Part shown: one piece after another, positions 1 through 8,751 of the stretch | How positions within the stretch are numbered: the stretch's first letter is position 1 | Layout of the letters: the number at the start of each line of letters is the position of its first letter | Position numbers and translations under genes: made by a program | The notes under the pieces: generated by a model | The model's input: only the letters and a program-made list of their open reading frames with translations | What the model was told of the DNA's origin: nothing | The model's database searches: none | Assembly: GCF_947500405.1 (NCBI RefSeq) | Contig: NZ_CANMRY010000004.1 | Location: 186,001 to 250,000 of the forward strand | DNA length: 64,000 nucleotides | Source of the DNA: an uncultured Maribacter sp. | Lineage (GTDB): Bacteria; Bacteroidota; Bacteroidia; Flavobacteriales; Flavobacteriaceae | Direction: 5' to 3'

Positions 1-2
1 CT

Positions 3-269
3 GTATTAGTAGGGTAGTAAAGAGCAAAAGAAATAGGGGTGGTTTTACGTACATTACCTTTTATTAAAACGGTAGAACCTATAGAAACTAATATCGTAAT
101 TTTTGAAGTTAATGATGCTTATAAAACAAAAAAATAATTTTTAGAACAACTCTTAGTGCATGGCGTTTCTTTAATTGGAATGGGAGAAGGTAAATTAAAA
201 ATAATAACACATTTAGTATATACTTTAAAACAGCATGATTTATTTTTAAAAATATTAAAAACGTTATAA
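3..269 (+). pseudogene. Decayed low-specificity L-threonine aldolase (C-terminal remnant)
   Basis: Translation from base 3 gives VLVG, two stops, then RAKEIG, LPFIKTVEP, ETNIVIFE, an in-frame stop after KTKK (bases 135-137), and finally GMGEGKLKIITH. These match, in order, the C-terminal blocks of PLP-dependent threonine aldolases, which cleave threonine to glycine and acetaldehyde. Intact homologues have roughly 45 residues between the VLVGSK and RAKEIG blocks; here they are nearly fused. GSKE is readable one frame over, so a one-base insertion and an internal deletion are both likely. The gene cannot make a full enzyme. Its 5' part lies outside the window, so the state of the PLP lysine region is unknown. 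Confidence 0.8.
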
Positions 270-273
270 CATT

Positions 274-585
274 TTAAGGAATAGAAAGGATGCTTTCTTT
301 AGTGTTGTTAATGCCATTTTCTAATCCGGCTTCAGAATCGTATAGTTTACTTGAACCTATAAGTTGTCCTTTTTTATTTTTAAGATTAAAAAGAAACTTA
401 CCGTCAAAATTAGTTTTTCTTTCAAAAACGAGTTCTTTCTCGTTTTTAGACTTTAAGTTGTTAACTGTCTTTGTAGCTTCTACCTTATCATTAAAGGTAA
501 TACTGTTAAGTAATATGCTGCCACTTTTTGCTTTTAAGTTAAAAGTGTATTTGTTGTTAACATCTTTTTTTATAGTAATCACCAT
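274..585 (-). CDS. DUF1508 / YegP-family protein (two tandem repeats)
   Basis: This 103-residue protein consists of two copies of a roughly 45-residue module, each with the pattern (Y/K)-F-(N/L)-L-K-x-K-x-G-x-(I/L)-(L/I)-x-S followed by a helix. The repeats begin near residues 11 and 60. This is the beta-beta-beta-alpha DUF1508 (YegP/UPF0339) fold, found in small cytoplasmic proteins of unknown biochemical role, usually as tandem pairs. There is no signal peptide and no catalytic motif. Its 3' end meets the threonine aldolase remnant tail to tail. Confidence 0.8.
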   Translation of the reverse strand: MVITIKKDVNNKYTFNLKAKSGSILLNSITFNDKVEATKTVNNLKSKNEKELVFERKTNFDGKFLFNLKNKKGQLIGSSKLYDSEAGLENGINNTKESILSIP

Positions 586-809
586 TGTTAAATTTAGCCA
601 TTTAAAGTTATACTATTTTCTTCACTTTCAAAAAGGTATTGTGAGATTAAATGTTAACTTTTTCTAAATAAAAAATGTAGTTCATCGATGATTTTTATGA
701 TTTAATCGATTAAAATACTATTTTAGCCTATAGTTGTCGGTATTTTTTCTGTTAAAAGGTAACTTAGCGATAACTATAAGTTTTAACATTAATTAACACT
801 ATTACCATT

Positions 810-1910
810 ATGAAAAAAATTTTATTTCTTTTTGCAGTTATGACTGCATCTGTGTCTATGGCACAAGATTTACCTGCAAATCCAGAACCTGGAAAGTGCT
901 ATGTTCGTTGTACAACACCAGACGTTTATGTAAATGAGACTGTTACATTAACAGTTAAACCAGCTTATAAAGTTTTAAAAACAGTACCTGCAACTTTTAA
1001 AACAGTTACTGAAAGAGTAGAAGTTAAAGCTGCTGGAAAAAAATTAACAGTAGTTCCTGAAAAATGGGGTACAGAAACAGTTTCTTATGTGTCTAAAGAA
1101 GGAGGTAATACTTTAAGAATTACACCAGCTACTTTTAGACCATCTTCAGAAACTATAGAAATTAAGCCGGCATACGCGCAATGGGAATTAGGGGCTTCTG
1201 CACCTGATTGTGCTTCTGGTAACCCAGATGATTGTAGATACTGGTGCTATAAAGGATATCCTGCAGAGTTTACAACTATAGATACGCAAGTTTTAGGAGC
1301 AGATGCTTCTGTATCTAAAACTCCTATTGGATCTAAAAATGCAAGTTATACTAAAAGAGTTCTTATTTCTCCTGCAAAAGTAGTAGAAGAAGTAATCCCT
1401 GCAGAATACAAGACAATTACCAAAACAGTTTTAGATAAAGATGCATATACAACAGAAGAAACAGTACCTGCTGTTACAAAAACTGTATCTAAAGAGGTTT
1501 TAAAACAGAAAGGTGGTTTAACTACATGGAAAGAAGTGGAATGTTCTTTAGTAGAATACCAAGCTTTACCAATAAGCTGGAACTTAGGAAGTGCAACTTT
1601 AACTCCTGCAGCAAAAAGTATTATAGATAACCGTTTAATGCCAGTTTTAGCACAAAACCCAGGTGTTAAAGTTGAGTTAGCTTCACATACAGATGTTAGA
1701 GGTTCTGCTGCTAATAACAAAGCCCTTTCTGAAAGAAGAGCTAAAGCAGTTGCAGATTACTTAATTACAAAAGGAGTTAACTCTAGTTTATTAGTAGCTA
1801 ACGGTTACGGTGAAACTAAAACTAAGAACAGATGTAAAGAGGGTGTTTCTTGTACAGAAAGAGAGCACGCTGTTAATAGAAGAACTGAATTTAGATTGAT
1901 TAACAACTAA
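810..1910 (+). CDS. OmpA-family outer-membrane / peptidoglycan-associated protein
   Basis: The N-terminus is a classical signal peptide (MKKILFLFAVMTASVSMAQ) with cleavage expected after the AQ. The middle, roughly residues 25-250, is made of repeated Val/Thr/Lys/Pro-rich segments with paired cysteines. Residues about 255-363 form an OmpA-like C-terminal domain: a SWNLGSATLTPAAKSIID lead-in, then SHTDVRGS, LSERRAKAV, NGYGE and NRRTEF, which are the usual peptidoglycan (diaminopimelate)-binding blocks. It should sit at the outer membrane and hold onto the cell wall. It is monocistronic and is followed at once by a strong hairpin terminator. Confidence 0.9.
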   Translation: MKKILFLFAVMTASVSMAQDLPANPEPGKCYVRCTTPDVYVNETVTLTVKPAYKVLKTVPATFKTVTERVEVKAAGKKLTVVPEKWGTETVSYVSKEGGNTLRITPATFRPSSETIEIKPAYAQWELGASAPDCASGNPDDCRYWCYKGYPAEFTTIDTQVLGADASVSKTPIGSKNASYTKRVLISPAKVVEEVIPAEYKTITKTVLDKDAYTTEETVPAVTKTVSKEVLKQKGGLTTWKEVECSLVEYQALPISWNLGSATLTPAAKSIIDNRLMPVLAQNPGVKVELASHTDVRGSAANNKALSERRAKAVADYLITKGVNSSLLVANGYGETKTKNRCKEGVSCTEREHAVNRRTEFRLINN

Positions 1911-1928
1911 ATTCTAGTAACCAACCAA

Positions 1929-1966
1929 AAAAAAGAGCTTCCGAAAGGAAAGCTCTTTTTTTATTT
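1929..1966 (+). terminator. Rho-independent terminator after the OmpA-family gene
   Basis: AAAAGAGCTTCC, a short GAAA loop, then GGAAAGCTCTTTT form a stem with one bulged A, followed by a T run. It lies between convergent genes. The A run on its left could serve the opposite strand too. Confidence 0.85.
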
Positions 1967-1977
1967 TACATCTATTG

Positions 1978-2430
1978 TTAAAGATTATTTTTTAATAAAT
2001 CTAAATGGTATTTTACTTCTCCATTCATGGCATAACCAGAGTACTCATCTAAAACAGCTCCTTTAGAATTTATGATTTTAAGTAAAGGAAAAACGCCTTT
2101 TTTATTAAGCTTAGGTAATAACTCTTTATTATGGCTATATTGTTCTTTAGAGAGTAAATCCTGATTTCTAGGCATATCTATATACAATAATATATAATTG
2201 TCTGCTAAACTTTTAAATTCAGAAGTTTCAAATAAATCACTTTTTAGCATTTTACATGGAGGGCACCAATCACTGCCAGTAAAATATATTAATACATTTT
2301 TGTCTTCCTTTTTAGATTTTTTTATAGCCTTATCATAATTAGTTAGCCATTTTGCATCTGCAGAATCCTCTATGGTAGATTGTGCGCATAGTAAGACAGG
2401 AAATAATAATAAAAATAAAAAACGCTTCAT
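1978..2430 (-). CDS. Exported thioredoxin-fold protein (thioredoxin_7 type)
   Basis: A signal peptide (MKRFLFLLLFPVLLCAQ) precedes a thioredoxin fold with the redox motif SDWCPPCK (C56 and C59), a cis-Pro region near GVFPLLKI, and a 150-residue length normal for this group. The protein should act in the periplasm or at the membrane as a disulfide reductant or oxidant for an unknown client; the cysteine just before AQ might also make it a lipoprotein. It is transcribed away from ybaB with a gap of only 44 bases, so the two may be cotranscribed. Confidence 0.8.
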   Translation of the reverse strand: MKRFLFLLLFPVLLCAQSTIEDSADAKWLTNYDKAIKKSKKEDKNVLIYFTGSDWCPPCKMLKSDLFETSEFKSLADNYILLYIDMPRNQDLLSKEQYSHNKELLPKLNKKGVFPLLKIINSKGAVLDEYSGYAMNGEVKYHLDLLKNNL

Positions 2431-2473
2431 ATTCTATCTTTTTTTTAAAGTTTAATACAAAAAACTTGCCATT

Positions 2474-2800
2474 TTATTTAAATAACGAATCCATTCCCGG
2501 AATATTGGGCATACCATCTTTCGCAACAGCAGCAAGTTCCGTTTCATTTACTTGAGTTGCTTTTGCTATTGCTGCATTTATAGTAAGTATAAGGTAGTCT
2601 TCTAATTGTTCTTTATCATGTAATAAATTATCGTCTATAGTTATCTCTTTAAGAACTCTGTTAGCAGTAATAGTAACATTTAAAAGATTGTCCGATGAAC
2701 TTTCTTGAAGTGTAACTGTATCTAGCCTTTTTTTTGTGGCTTCTACTTTAGCTTGGGTTTCTTTTAATTTACCCATCATTCCCATCATATCTCCAAACAT
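2474..2800 (-). CDS. ybaB: YbaB/EbfC nucleoid-associated protein
   Basis: The 108-residue product starts [14 protein letters not shown] and continues with a long basic helix, the central VTITAN-type beta segment and a C-terminal helix ending in [10 protein letters not shown]. This is the YbaB/EbfC architecture of small dimeric DNA-binding proteins. The family start is at base 2800. An ATG ten codons upstream exists, but the TAATTTTG promoter box at 2828-2835 would then lie inside or at the edge of the gene, so the shorter form is preferred. In other bacteria ybaB accompanies dnaX/recR; no such neighbour is seen here. Confidence 0.85.
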   Translation of the reverse strand: MFGDMMGMMGKLKETQAKVEATKKRLDTVTLQESSSDNLLNVTITANRVLKEITIDDNLLHDKEQLEDYLILTINAAIAKATQVNETELAAVAKDGMPNIPGMDSLFK

Positions 2801-2827
2801 GTAATTTGTTTTTATTGTTAGTAACTC

Positions 2828-2835
2828 CAAAATTA
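2828..2835 (-). promoter_or_regulatory. -7 box (TAATTTTG) for ybaB
   Basis: On the minus strand TAATTTTG matches the Bacteroidota TAnnTTTG -7 consensus, 28 bases before the preferred ybaB start. Confidence 0.5.
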
Positions 2836-2900
2836 CTAAAATGATTGGATTTATAATTTTATTTAAGAAATGTATAAGAAATTAGATTTTTAAATAGTAT

Positions 2901-2908
2901 TACTTTTG
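2901..2908 (+). promoter_or_regulatory. -7 box (TACTTTTG) for the oligopeptidase gene
   Basis: TACTTTTG matches TAnnTTTG and lies 31 bases before the start codon. The -33 region is only weakly recognisable. Confidence 0.55.
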
Positions 2909-2939
2909 CATCTTTCTTTTTAAAATGAAATAGATACGT

Positions 2940-5012
2940 ATGGCTAAAGTTAATATTCCAACAGTAAAAAAAATACCTAAAGAATTAATTAAACACAATG
3001 ATGTTAGGATAGATAATTACTATTGGTTGAATGATAAAGAAGATAAAGAGGTTTTAAAATATTTAAAGGATGAAAATTCTTATTATGACTCTTTAACAGC
3101 ACATACAAAAGATTTTCAAGAAGAACTCTTTTTGGAAATGAAAGGAAGAATAAAAGAAGATGATTCTTCTGTACCATACAAGAAAAACGGTTACTGGTAC
3201 GTAACTAGGTATGAAAAAGGAAAAGAGTATCCTATATTTTCTAGACATAAAGAGACTTTAGATGCTGCAGAAGAAATTATGTTTAATGGCAATGAGATGG
3301 CTAAAGGACATGAGTATTTTAAAATTGGAGGAATATCTATAAGCCCAGATAATAGTTTAGCTGTTTTTGGAGTAGATACTGTTTCTAGAAGGCAGTATAC
3401 GTTACAAGTTAAAAATCTTGTGACGGGAGAAATTTACGCAGACAAAATAGAAGATACCACAGGAGGAGCTGTATGGGCAAATGATAATAAAACCTTTTTC
3501 TATACTAAAAAGGACAGTGTTACATTACGCTCTGATAAGGTATACAAGCATATTTTTAATACAAATACAAAAGAAGATGTTTTAGTTTTTCATGAAAAGG
3601 ACGATACTTTTGGGGCTGGTGTGTACAAGACAAAATCTAAAAAGTATATAGTAATAATCTCTTACAGTACATTAACTACCGAGATGCGGATCTTAAATGC
3701 AGATACTCCAGAAGGAGAGTTTGTAATTTTTTCACCTAGAGTTAGAGGTTTAGAATATTCAATTTCTCATTTTGAGAATTGTTTTTATGTGTTAACTAAT
3801 AAAGATCAGGCAACCAATTTTAAACTTATGAAAGTTAGTGAAGAAAAAACTTCTCATGAGTATTGGCAAGAATTTATACCACATAGAAAAGAAGTGCTTT
3901 TAGAAGATGTAGATATATTTAAAGATTATTATGTTTTATCTGAAAGAGAAAACGGATTAAATGCTATTAAAATTATTAGATGGGATAACACAAATAGTTA
4001 TTATTTACCTTTTAATGACGAAACGTATACCGCATACGTAGGTACAAATCCAGATTATGATACTTCTATTTTAAGATATGGGTATAATTCTATGACAACA
4101 CCAAGTTCGGTTATAGATTTTAATATGGATACTAAGGAAGAAGTGGTGCAAAAGGAACAAGAGGTTTTAGGAGGTAAATTTTCTAAAGAAAATTATATTT
4201 CTAAAAGAATTTGGGCAACTGCAAGAGATGGGGTAAAAGTACCTATGTCTATTGTATATCATAAGGATACCATGATAAATAAAAACACTCCTGTTTTACA
4301 ATATGCTTATGGTTCTTATGGGTCTACTATTGATCCTTATTTTTCAAGTATACGTTTAAGTTTATTGGATCGTGGATTTATATTCGCAATTGCGCATATA
4401 AGAGGTGGAGAATATTTGGGAAGACAATGGTATGAAGATGGTAAGCTCCTTAAAAAGAAAAATACATTCACAGATTTTATAGATTGTTCTAGATATTTAA
4501 TAGAGAATAAATATACAAGTAAGAATCATTTATATGCAATGGGAGGTTCAGCAGGAGGTTTGTTAATGGGAGTTGTAATGAATATGGCTCCAGAATTATA
4601 TAATGGTATAATTGCATCAGTACCATTTGTAGATGTAGTTACAACCATGTTAGACGATTCTATACCTTTAACAACTGGTGAGTATGATGAATGGGGTAAC
4701 CCTAATGTTAAAGAGTATTACGATTATATGAAAGACTATTCTCCTTATGATAATATTGTAAAGCAAAAATATCCTAATATTTTAGTTACAACAGGTTTGC
4801 ATGACTCGCAAGTACAATATTTTGAACCTGCTAAATGGGTGGCAAAGCTTAGAGAGTTAAAAACAGATGCTAATATTCTAATTTTTCAAATTAATATGGA
4901 TGCTGGTCACGGAGGAGCTTCAGGAAGGTTTGAATCTTTAAAGGAAGTAGCCCAAGAATATGCATTTATCTTAGATTTAGAAGGTAAAACGCCAAAAAGT
5001 CAAAAAAAATAG
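2940..5012 (+). CDS. ptrB: Oligopeptidase B (S9A prolyl-oligopeptidase family)
   Basis: This 690-residue protein has the S9A layout: a beta-propeller in about the first 410 residues (opening with RIDNYYWL and VTRYEKGKEYP) and a C-terminal alpha/beta-hydrolase domain. The nucleophile is in GGSAGG (Ser near residue 536), the acid in TTGLHDSQV (Asp near 622) and the base in DAGHGG (His near 656). The sequence RGGEYLGRQWYEDGKLLKKKNTF is split over residues 490-512 and is characteristic of oligopeptidase B, which cleaves short peptides after basic residues. There is no signal peptide, so it should be cytoplasmic. It is monocistronic, with its own promoter box. Confidence 0.9.
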   Translation: MAKVNIPTVKKIPKELIKHNDVRIDNYYWLNDKEDKEVLKYLKDENSYYDSLTAHTKDFQEELFLEMKGRIKEDDSSVPYKKNGYWYVTRYEKGKEYPIFSRHKETLDAAEEIMFNGNEMAKGHEYFKIGGISISPDNSLAVFGVDTVSRRQYTLQVKNLVTGEIYADKIEDTTGGAVWANDNKTFFYTKKDSVTLRSDKVYKHIFNTNTKEDVLVFHEKDDTFGAGVYKTKSKKYIVIISYSTLTTEMRILNADTPEGEFVIFSPRVRGLEYSISHFENCFYVLTNKDQATNFKLMKVSEEKTSHEYWQEFIPHRKEVLLEDVDIFKDYYVLSERENGLNAIKIIRWDNTNSYYLPFNDETYTAYVGTNPDYDTSILRYGYNSMTTPSSVIDFNMDTKEEVVQKEQEVLGGKFSKENYISKRIWATARDGVKVPMSIVYHKDTMINKNTPVLQYAYGSYGSTIDPYFSSIRLSLLDRGFIFAIAHIRGGEYLGRQWYEDGKLLKKKNTFTDFIDCSRYLIENKYTSKNHLYAMGGSAGGLLMGVVMNMAPELYNGIIASVPFVDVVTTMLDDSIPLTTGEYDEWGNPNVKEYYDYMKDYSPYDNIVKQKYPNILVTTGLHDSQVQYFEPAKWVAKLRELKTDANILIFQINMDAGHGGASGRFESLKEVAQEYAFILDLEGKTPKSQKK

Positions 5013-5020
5013 TAATTTTG
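5013..5020 (+). promoter_or_regulatory. -7 box (TAATTTTG) for the CBS-like gene
   Basis: TAATTTTG matches TAnnTTTG directly after the oligopeptidase stop codon and would give a leader of roughly 50 bases before the start at 5079. Confidence 0.45.
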
Positions 5021-5078
5021 TACCTGAATTTTTGTCAATTAAATACTTTGACTAGTTCATGAACTTAGAAACCATTTT

Positions 5079-6119
5079 ATGGAAAATAAGATAAATGCTT
5101 ATAATAATATCCTAGAGTTAGTAGGAAATACCCCCCTTGTTAAGCTTAATAAAGTAGCTAAAGACTTTACAGGTAATTTTTACGCTAAAGTAGAAGCTTT
5201 TAATCCAGGACATTCTTCTAAAGACCGTATAGCTAATCATATAATTGAAGAAGCAGAACGTAAGGGTATATTAAAAAAAGGAAGTACAATAGTAGAAACA
5301 ACCTCTGGTAATACAGGATTTAGTATTGCTATGGTTAGTATCATAAAAGGATACAAATGTATATTAGCAGTTAGTTCTAAATCTTCTCCAGATAAGATAG
5401 ATATGCTAAGAGCAATGGGAGCAACAGTTTATGTTTGTCCTGCTCATGTAAGCGCAGACGACCCACGTTCTTATTACGAAGTTGCAAAAAAGATACATAA
5501 AGACACAAAGGATTCTATATATATAAATCAGTATTTTAATCAGTTAAATGCAGATGCGCACTACAAATCTACTGGTCCAGAAATTTGGAGTCAAACAAAT
5601 GGAAATATTACCCATTTAGTAGTTTGTAGTGGAACTGGAGGTACAATTTCTGGAACGGGAAAATATATAAAAGAGCAAAACCCTAATGTAAAAGTTATTG
5701 GAGTAGATGCTTATGGTTCTGTTTTAAAAAGTTACCATGAAACAGGAAAGGTAGACCAAGAAGAAATTTACCCTTATAGAATAGAAGGATTAGGAAAAAA
5801 CTTAATTCCTACTGCTACAGATTTTTCGGTAATAGATAAATTTATAAAAGTCACTGATGAAGAAAGTGCACATATGGCTAGAACTATAGCTAAAACAGAT
5901 GGTTTATTTGTTGGCTATACTAGTGGAGCTGTTATGCAAGCTGTAAAACAGTTAAGTAAAGAAGGAGAGTTTACAAAAGATAGTAATGTTGTTGTAATTT
6001 TTCCTGATCATGGATCGCGTTATATGAGTAAGGTATATTGCGACCAGTGGATGGAAGCACAAGGCTTTTTAAACAAGCAAGAAGAAGAACAACCACAAGA
6101 AATACAATTTATTAAATAA
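5079..6119 (+). CDS. Cysteine synthase / CBS-type PLP enzyme, candidate cysteate synthase
   Basis: A fold-type II PLP enzyme of 346 residues. [12 protein letters not shown] opens the domain, the PLP lysine is K48 in HSSKDR, the phosphate-side loop is TTSGNTG, and the PLP-phosphate glycine loop is [25 protein letters not shown] and the following YYEVAKK resemble cystathionine beta-synthase more than CysK. No CBS regulatory domain is present. It is followed by a terminator and then by an alpha-oxoamine synthase on the same strand. Known sulfonolipid biology needs cysteate plus an acyl donor, so a cysteate-forming role is inferred from context. A plain CBS or cysteine synthase is the alternative. 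Confidence 0.75.
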   Translation: MENKINAYNNILELVGNTPLVKLNKVAKDFTGNFYAKVEAFNPGHSSKDRIANHIIEEAERKGILKKGSTIVETTSGNTGFSIAMVSIIKGYKCILAVSSKSSPDKIDMLRAMGATVYVCPAHVSADDPRSYYEVAKKIHKDTKDSIYINQYFNQLNADAHYKSTGPEIWSQTNGNITHLVVCSGTGGTISGTGKYIKEQNPNVKVIGVDAYGSVLKSYHETGKVDQEEIYPYRIEGLGKNLIPTATDFSVIDKFIKVTDEESAHMARTIAKTDGLFVGYTSGAVMQAVKQLSKEGEFTKDSNVVVIFPDHGSRYMSKVYCDQWMEAQGFLNKQEEEQPQEIQFIK

Positions 6120-6141
6120 CAAGAAATTTTAAATTATAATA

Positions 6142-6171
6142 AAAGCAGCAACTTTTAGGTTGCTGTTTTTT
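6142..6171 (+). terminator. Rho-independent terminator after the CBS-like gene
   Basis: CAGCAAC (6146-6152), a TTTTAG loop and GTTGCTG (6159-6165) form a perfect 7-bp stem followed by six T residues. Confidence 0.85.
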
Positions 6172-6208
6172 GTTTTCTAATATTTTATGAAACCTTAGTA
6201 AAAATCTT

Positions 6209-6216
6209 TATTTTTG
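6209..6216 (+). promoter_or_regulatory. -7 box (TATTTTTG) for the alpha-oxoamine synthase gene
   Basis: TATTTTTG matches TAnnTTTG, 22 bases before the ATG at 6239. Separate promoters mean this gene and the CBS-like gene are neighbours but not strictly one transcript. Confidence 0.55.
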
Positions 6217-6238
6217 CAGATAGAACCAACTTAGTGCG

Positions 6239-7498
6239 ATGAGAGACTTATTTGAGAGAATTATTGAGAATAAAGGGCCTTTAGGAAAATGGGCTTCACA
6301 GGCGGAAGGATATTTTGTTTTTCCAAAATTAGATGGCCCAATATCTAATAGAATGAAATTCCAAGGAAAAGACGTAATTACTTGGAGTATAAATGATTAT
6401 TTAGGACTAGCAAATCTTCCTGAAATAAAAAAAGTAGATGGAGAAGCAGCTCTAGAGCATGGCGCAGCTTACCCTATGGGGGCAAGAATGATGAGTGGGC
6501 ATACAGAGTTTCATGAACAGTTAGAAAATGAATTAGCAGCTTTTTCTCAAAAAGAAGCTTCCTATCTTTTAAATTTTGGTTACCAAGGTTTTATGTCTGT
6601 AATAGACGCTTTGGTTACTAAAGATGATATTATTGTTTATGATGTAGATTGCCATGCATGCATTATAGATGGGGTGCGTTTACACATGGGTAAGCGTTTT
6701 ACTTTTGTGCACAATGACCCTGAGAGTTTAGAAAAAAACTTAGAGAGAGCAACAAAAATGGCGGAGCAAACTGGAGGAGGAATTCTAGTTATTTCTGAAG
6801 GTGTTTTTGGAATGCGCGGTGAGCAAGGAATATTAAAAGAAATTGTAGCTTTAAAGAAAAAGTTTAATTTCAGATTGTTAGTAGATGATGCTCATGGTTT
6901 TGGAACCTTAGGAAAAACAGGCGCAGGCGCAGGAGAAGAGCAAGGAGTACAGGGCCAAATAGATGTATACTTAGCAACTTTTGCAAAATCTATGGCTAGT
7001 ATTGGAGCTTTTGTAGCTGCAGACCAGGAAATTATAAATTACTTGAAATATAATTTACGTTCGCAAATGTTTGCTAAATCATTGCCAATGGTATATGTAA
7101 AGGGAGCATTAAAACGTTTAGATATGTTGCGTACACAGCCAGAACTTAAAGCTAAGCTTTGGGAAAATGTTAATGCATTGCAATCTGGTTTAAAAGAAAA
7201 AGGTTTTGATATAGGAACTACTACAAGTTGTGTAACTCCAGTATATTTAAACGGTAGTATACCAGAAGCTATGGCTTTGGTGAAAGACTTAAGAGAAAAT
7301 CATGGAATTTTCTGTTCTATAGTTGTCTATCCAGTAATTCCTAAAGGATTAATATTGTTACGTTTAATACCTACAGCTACACATACTTTACAAGATGTAG
7401 AAGAGACTTTAGTAGCTTTTTCTGCTATTAGAGAGCGCTTAGAGAATGGAACTTATAAAAGGCTTTCTGCGGCTGTTTCTGCAGCTATGGGAGAATAG
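6239..7498 (+). CDS. Alpha-oxoamine synthase, candidate cysteate/serine acyltransferase
   Basis: This 419-residue protein is a fold-type I PLP enzyme of the family of serine palmitoyltransferase, KBL and BioF. Visible landmarks are the substrate-side NDYLGLA (52-58), the PLP-stacking His139 in DCHAC, the VDDAHGFG block (Asp217, His219) and the Schiff-base lysine K250 in TFAKSMAS. These enzymes condense an amino acid with an acyl thioester and release CO2. An enzyme of this family in Flavobacterium johnsoniae has been shown to be the cysteate-fatty acyltransferase that makes capnine. Adjacency to a CBS-like enzyme supports the same role here, but serine palmitoyltransferase cannot be excluded from sequence alone. 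Confidence 0.8.
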   Translation: MRDLFERIIENKGPLGKWASQAEGYFVFPKLDGPISNRMKFQGKDVITWSINDYLGLANLPEIKKVDGEAALEHGAAYPMGARMMSGHTEFHEQLENELAAFSQKEASYLLNFGYQGFMSVIDALVTKDDIIVYDVDCHACIIDGVRLHMGKRFTFVHNDPESLEKNLERATKMAEQTGGGILVISEGVFGMRGEQGILKEIVALKKKFNFRLLVDDAHGFGTLGKTGAGAGEEQGVQGQIDVYLATFAKSMASIGAFVAADQEIINYLKYNLRSQMFAKSLPMVYVKGALKRLDMLRTQPELKAKLWENVNALQSGLKEKGFDIGTTTSCVTPVYLNGSIPEAMALVKDLRENHGIFCSIVVYPVIPKGLILLRLIPTATHTLQDVEETLVAFSAIRERLENGTYKRLSAAVSAAMGE

Positions 7499-7515
7499 TA
7501 ATTTTTTTAAAGAAT

Positions 7516-7553
7516 AAAAAAAACCTAAAGTATAGCTACTTTAGGTTTTTTGT
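7516..7553. terminator. Bidirectional terminator between convergent genes
   Basis: AAAAAACCTAAAGTA (7518-7532), a TAGC loop and TACTTTAGGTTTTTT (7537-7551) form a perfect 15-bp stem with an A run on one side and a T run on the other, so it can end transcripts from both the oxoamine synthase and the GNAT-like gene. Confidence 0.9.
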
Positions 7554-7554
7554 G

Positions 7555-8673
7555 TTATAAGTCTTTCTTGTAAGTTCTTCTTCGTTTGTAAATTTCTGGT
7601 TTAAAATGTTTCCATATTTGTTTTATGGCAACATTGTCTTCTAATTCAGGGGTTCGTATACAATTAACAATTCCTTTTTCGCTAAAAGTTTTGTGGTATT
7701 GATTAAACATAACCGCAGTAACACCTTTGTTTTGATATTCGGGTAATACTCCAATTAAATAAAAAATAACATCTTTGCTATGCTTTTTTGCTTTTAATAA
7801 GTGATAAAAACCAAAAGGGAATAATTTGCCTTTTGCTTTTTGTAGCGCTTCGGAAAAAGAAGGCATAACTATGCCAAAAGCTATTAGTTTATCATCTTTA
7901 TCTAAAATGAATTTAATATATTCAGGATTTATAAAACTTATATATTTTTTTTTGAAATATGCTTTTTGAATTTCAGTAATAGGAACAAATGATGATAATT
8001 GCGAATAGGTTTCGTTAAATAAATCAAACATTTTATCTGCCATAGGCATAACCTCTTCTGTTTTTGTAAAACTTAGAGGTTTAACCCCGTATCTAGCCTG
8101 TACTAACGAATCTACTTTTGTGAAAAACTTTGGGTCTGCATTAGAAAAAGGAAAACGATTTTCCATGTATTCTTTTTCTTTTACAAATCCTAAACGTTCA
8201 TAATGCTCTTGGTAGTAGGCGTGGTTATACCAAGTTATCATGGTTCCCATTTCAGAAAACCCCTCAATTAAAACACCAACTTTGTCTAAATTAGAAAAGC
8301 CTACAGGCCCTTCCATATATTCTAGTTTATGCTCTTGGCCTATTTCTTTTACTTTATTTAAAAGTACTTCGGAGACTTCTGTATCATCCACAAAATCGAA
8401 CCAACCAAAACGCATTTTTTTTATGCGTTGTTGTTTTATTTCTATCCAATTTACAATGGCGGCAATACGACCTACTATTGTATTGCCTCTATAAGCAAGG
8501 AAAAAACGAGCTTCTGCATCTTTAAAAGCTGGGTTTTTGTCTTTGTTAAAGCTGTCTAATTCGTCATTAATAATAGGAGGAACCCATTGTTTGCAATCTT
8601 TGTAAATGCTAAAAGGAAATTTTACAAATTTCTTTAAATCTCCTTTAGTTGTAGCTTCTTTTAAGATTATCAT
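7555..8673 (-). CDS. GNAT-fold acyltransferase-like protein
   Basis: 372 residues with no signal peptide. Two regions look GNAT-like: FFLAYRGNTIVGRIAAIVN (about 57-75), the beta4-type strand pair of an acyl-CoA binding fold, and a C-terminal half with FYLIGVLPEYQNKGV (about 303-317), where Q-x-x-G-x-x is the usual CoA-pyrophosphate loop. Double-GNAT proteins of this length are common in Bacteroidota and are usually left as hypothetical. It faces the oxoamine synthase tail to tail. It is a candidate for N-acylating the lipid base, by analogy with the GNAT-type bacterial ceramide synthase, but no substrate can be read from the sequence. Confidence 0.65.
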   Translation of the reverse strand: MIILKEATTKGDLKKFVKFPFSIYKDCKQWVPPIINDELDSFNKDKNPAFKDAEARFFLAYRGNTIVGRIAAIVNWIEIKQQRIKKMRFGWFDFVDDTEVSEVLLNKVKEIGQEHKLEYMEGPVGFSNLDKVGVLIEGFSEMGTMITWYNHAYYQEHYERLGFVKEKEYMENRFPFSNADPKFFTKVDSLVQARYGVKPLSFTKTEEVMPMADKMFDLFNETYSQLSSFVPITEIQKAYFKKKYISFINPEYIKFILDKDDKLIAFGIVMPSFSEALQKAKGKLFPFGFYHLLKAKKHSKDVIFYLIGVLPEYQNKGVTAVMFNQYHKTFSEKGIVNCIRTPELEDNVAIKQIWKHFKPEIYKRRRTYKKDL

Positions 8674-8751
8674 GACATTTTGTTAATATAGCATAAACGG
8701 TAAAAGTACAAATAACCAACAGTAATTACAGGTTTATTATACTAAGTTTTT

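Noticed and set aside
290..667. Plus-strand open frame of 125 codons
   Set aside because: It is antisense to the two-repeat DUF1508 gene, which has a clear family match; the plus-strand product is hydrophobic low-complexity without any motif.
685..712. Two ATCGAT words before the OmpA-family gene as an operator
   Set aside because: The words are self-complementary 6-mers in AT-rich DNA with no further symmetry, so chance is a sufficient explanation.
1346..1720. Minus-strand frame inside the OmpA-family gene
   Set aside because: Shadow of a strongly supported signal-peptide/OmpA protein; no motif or promoter of its own.
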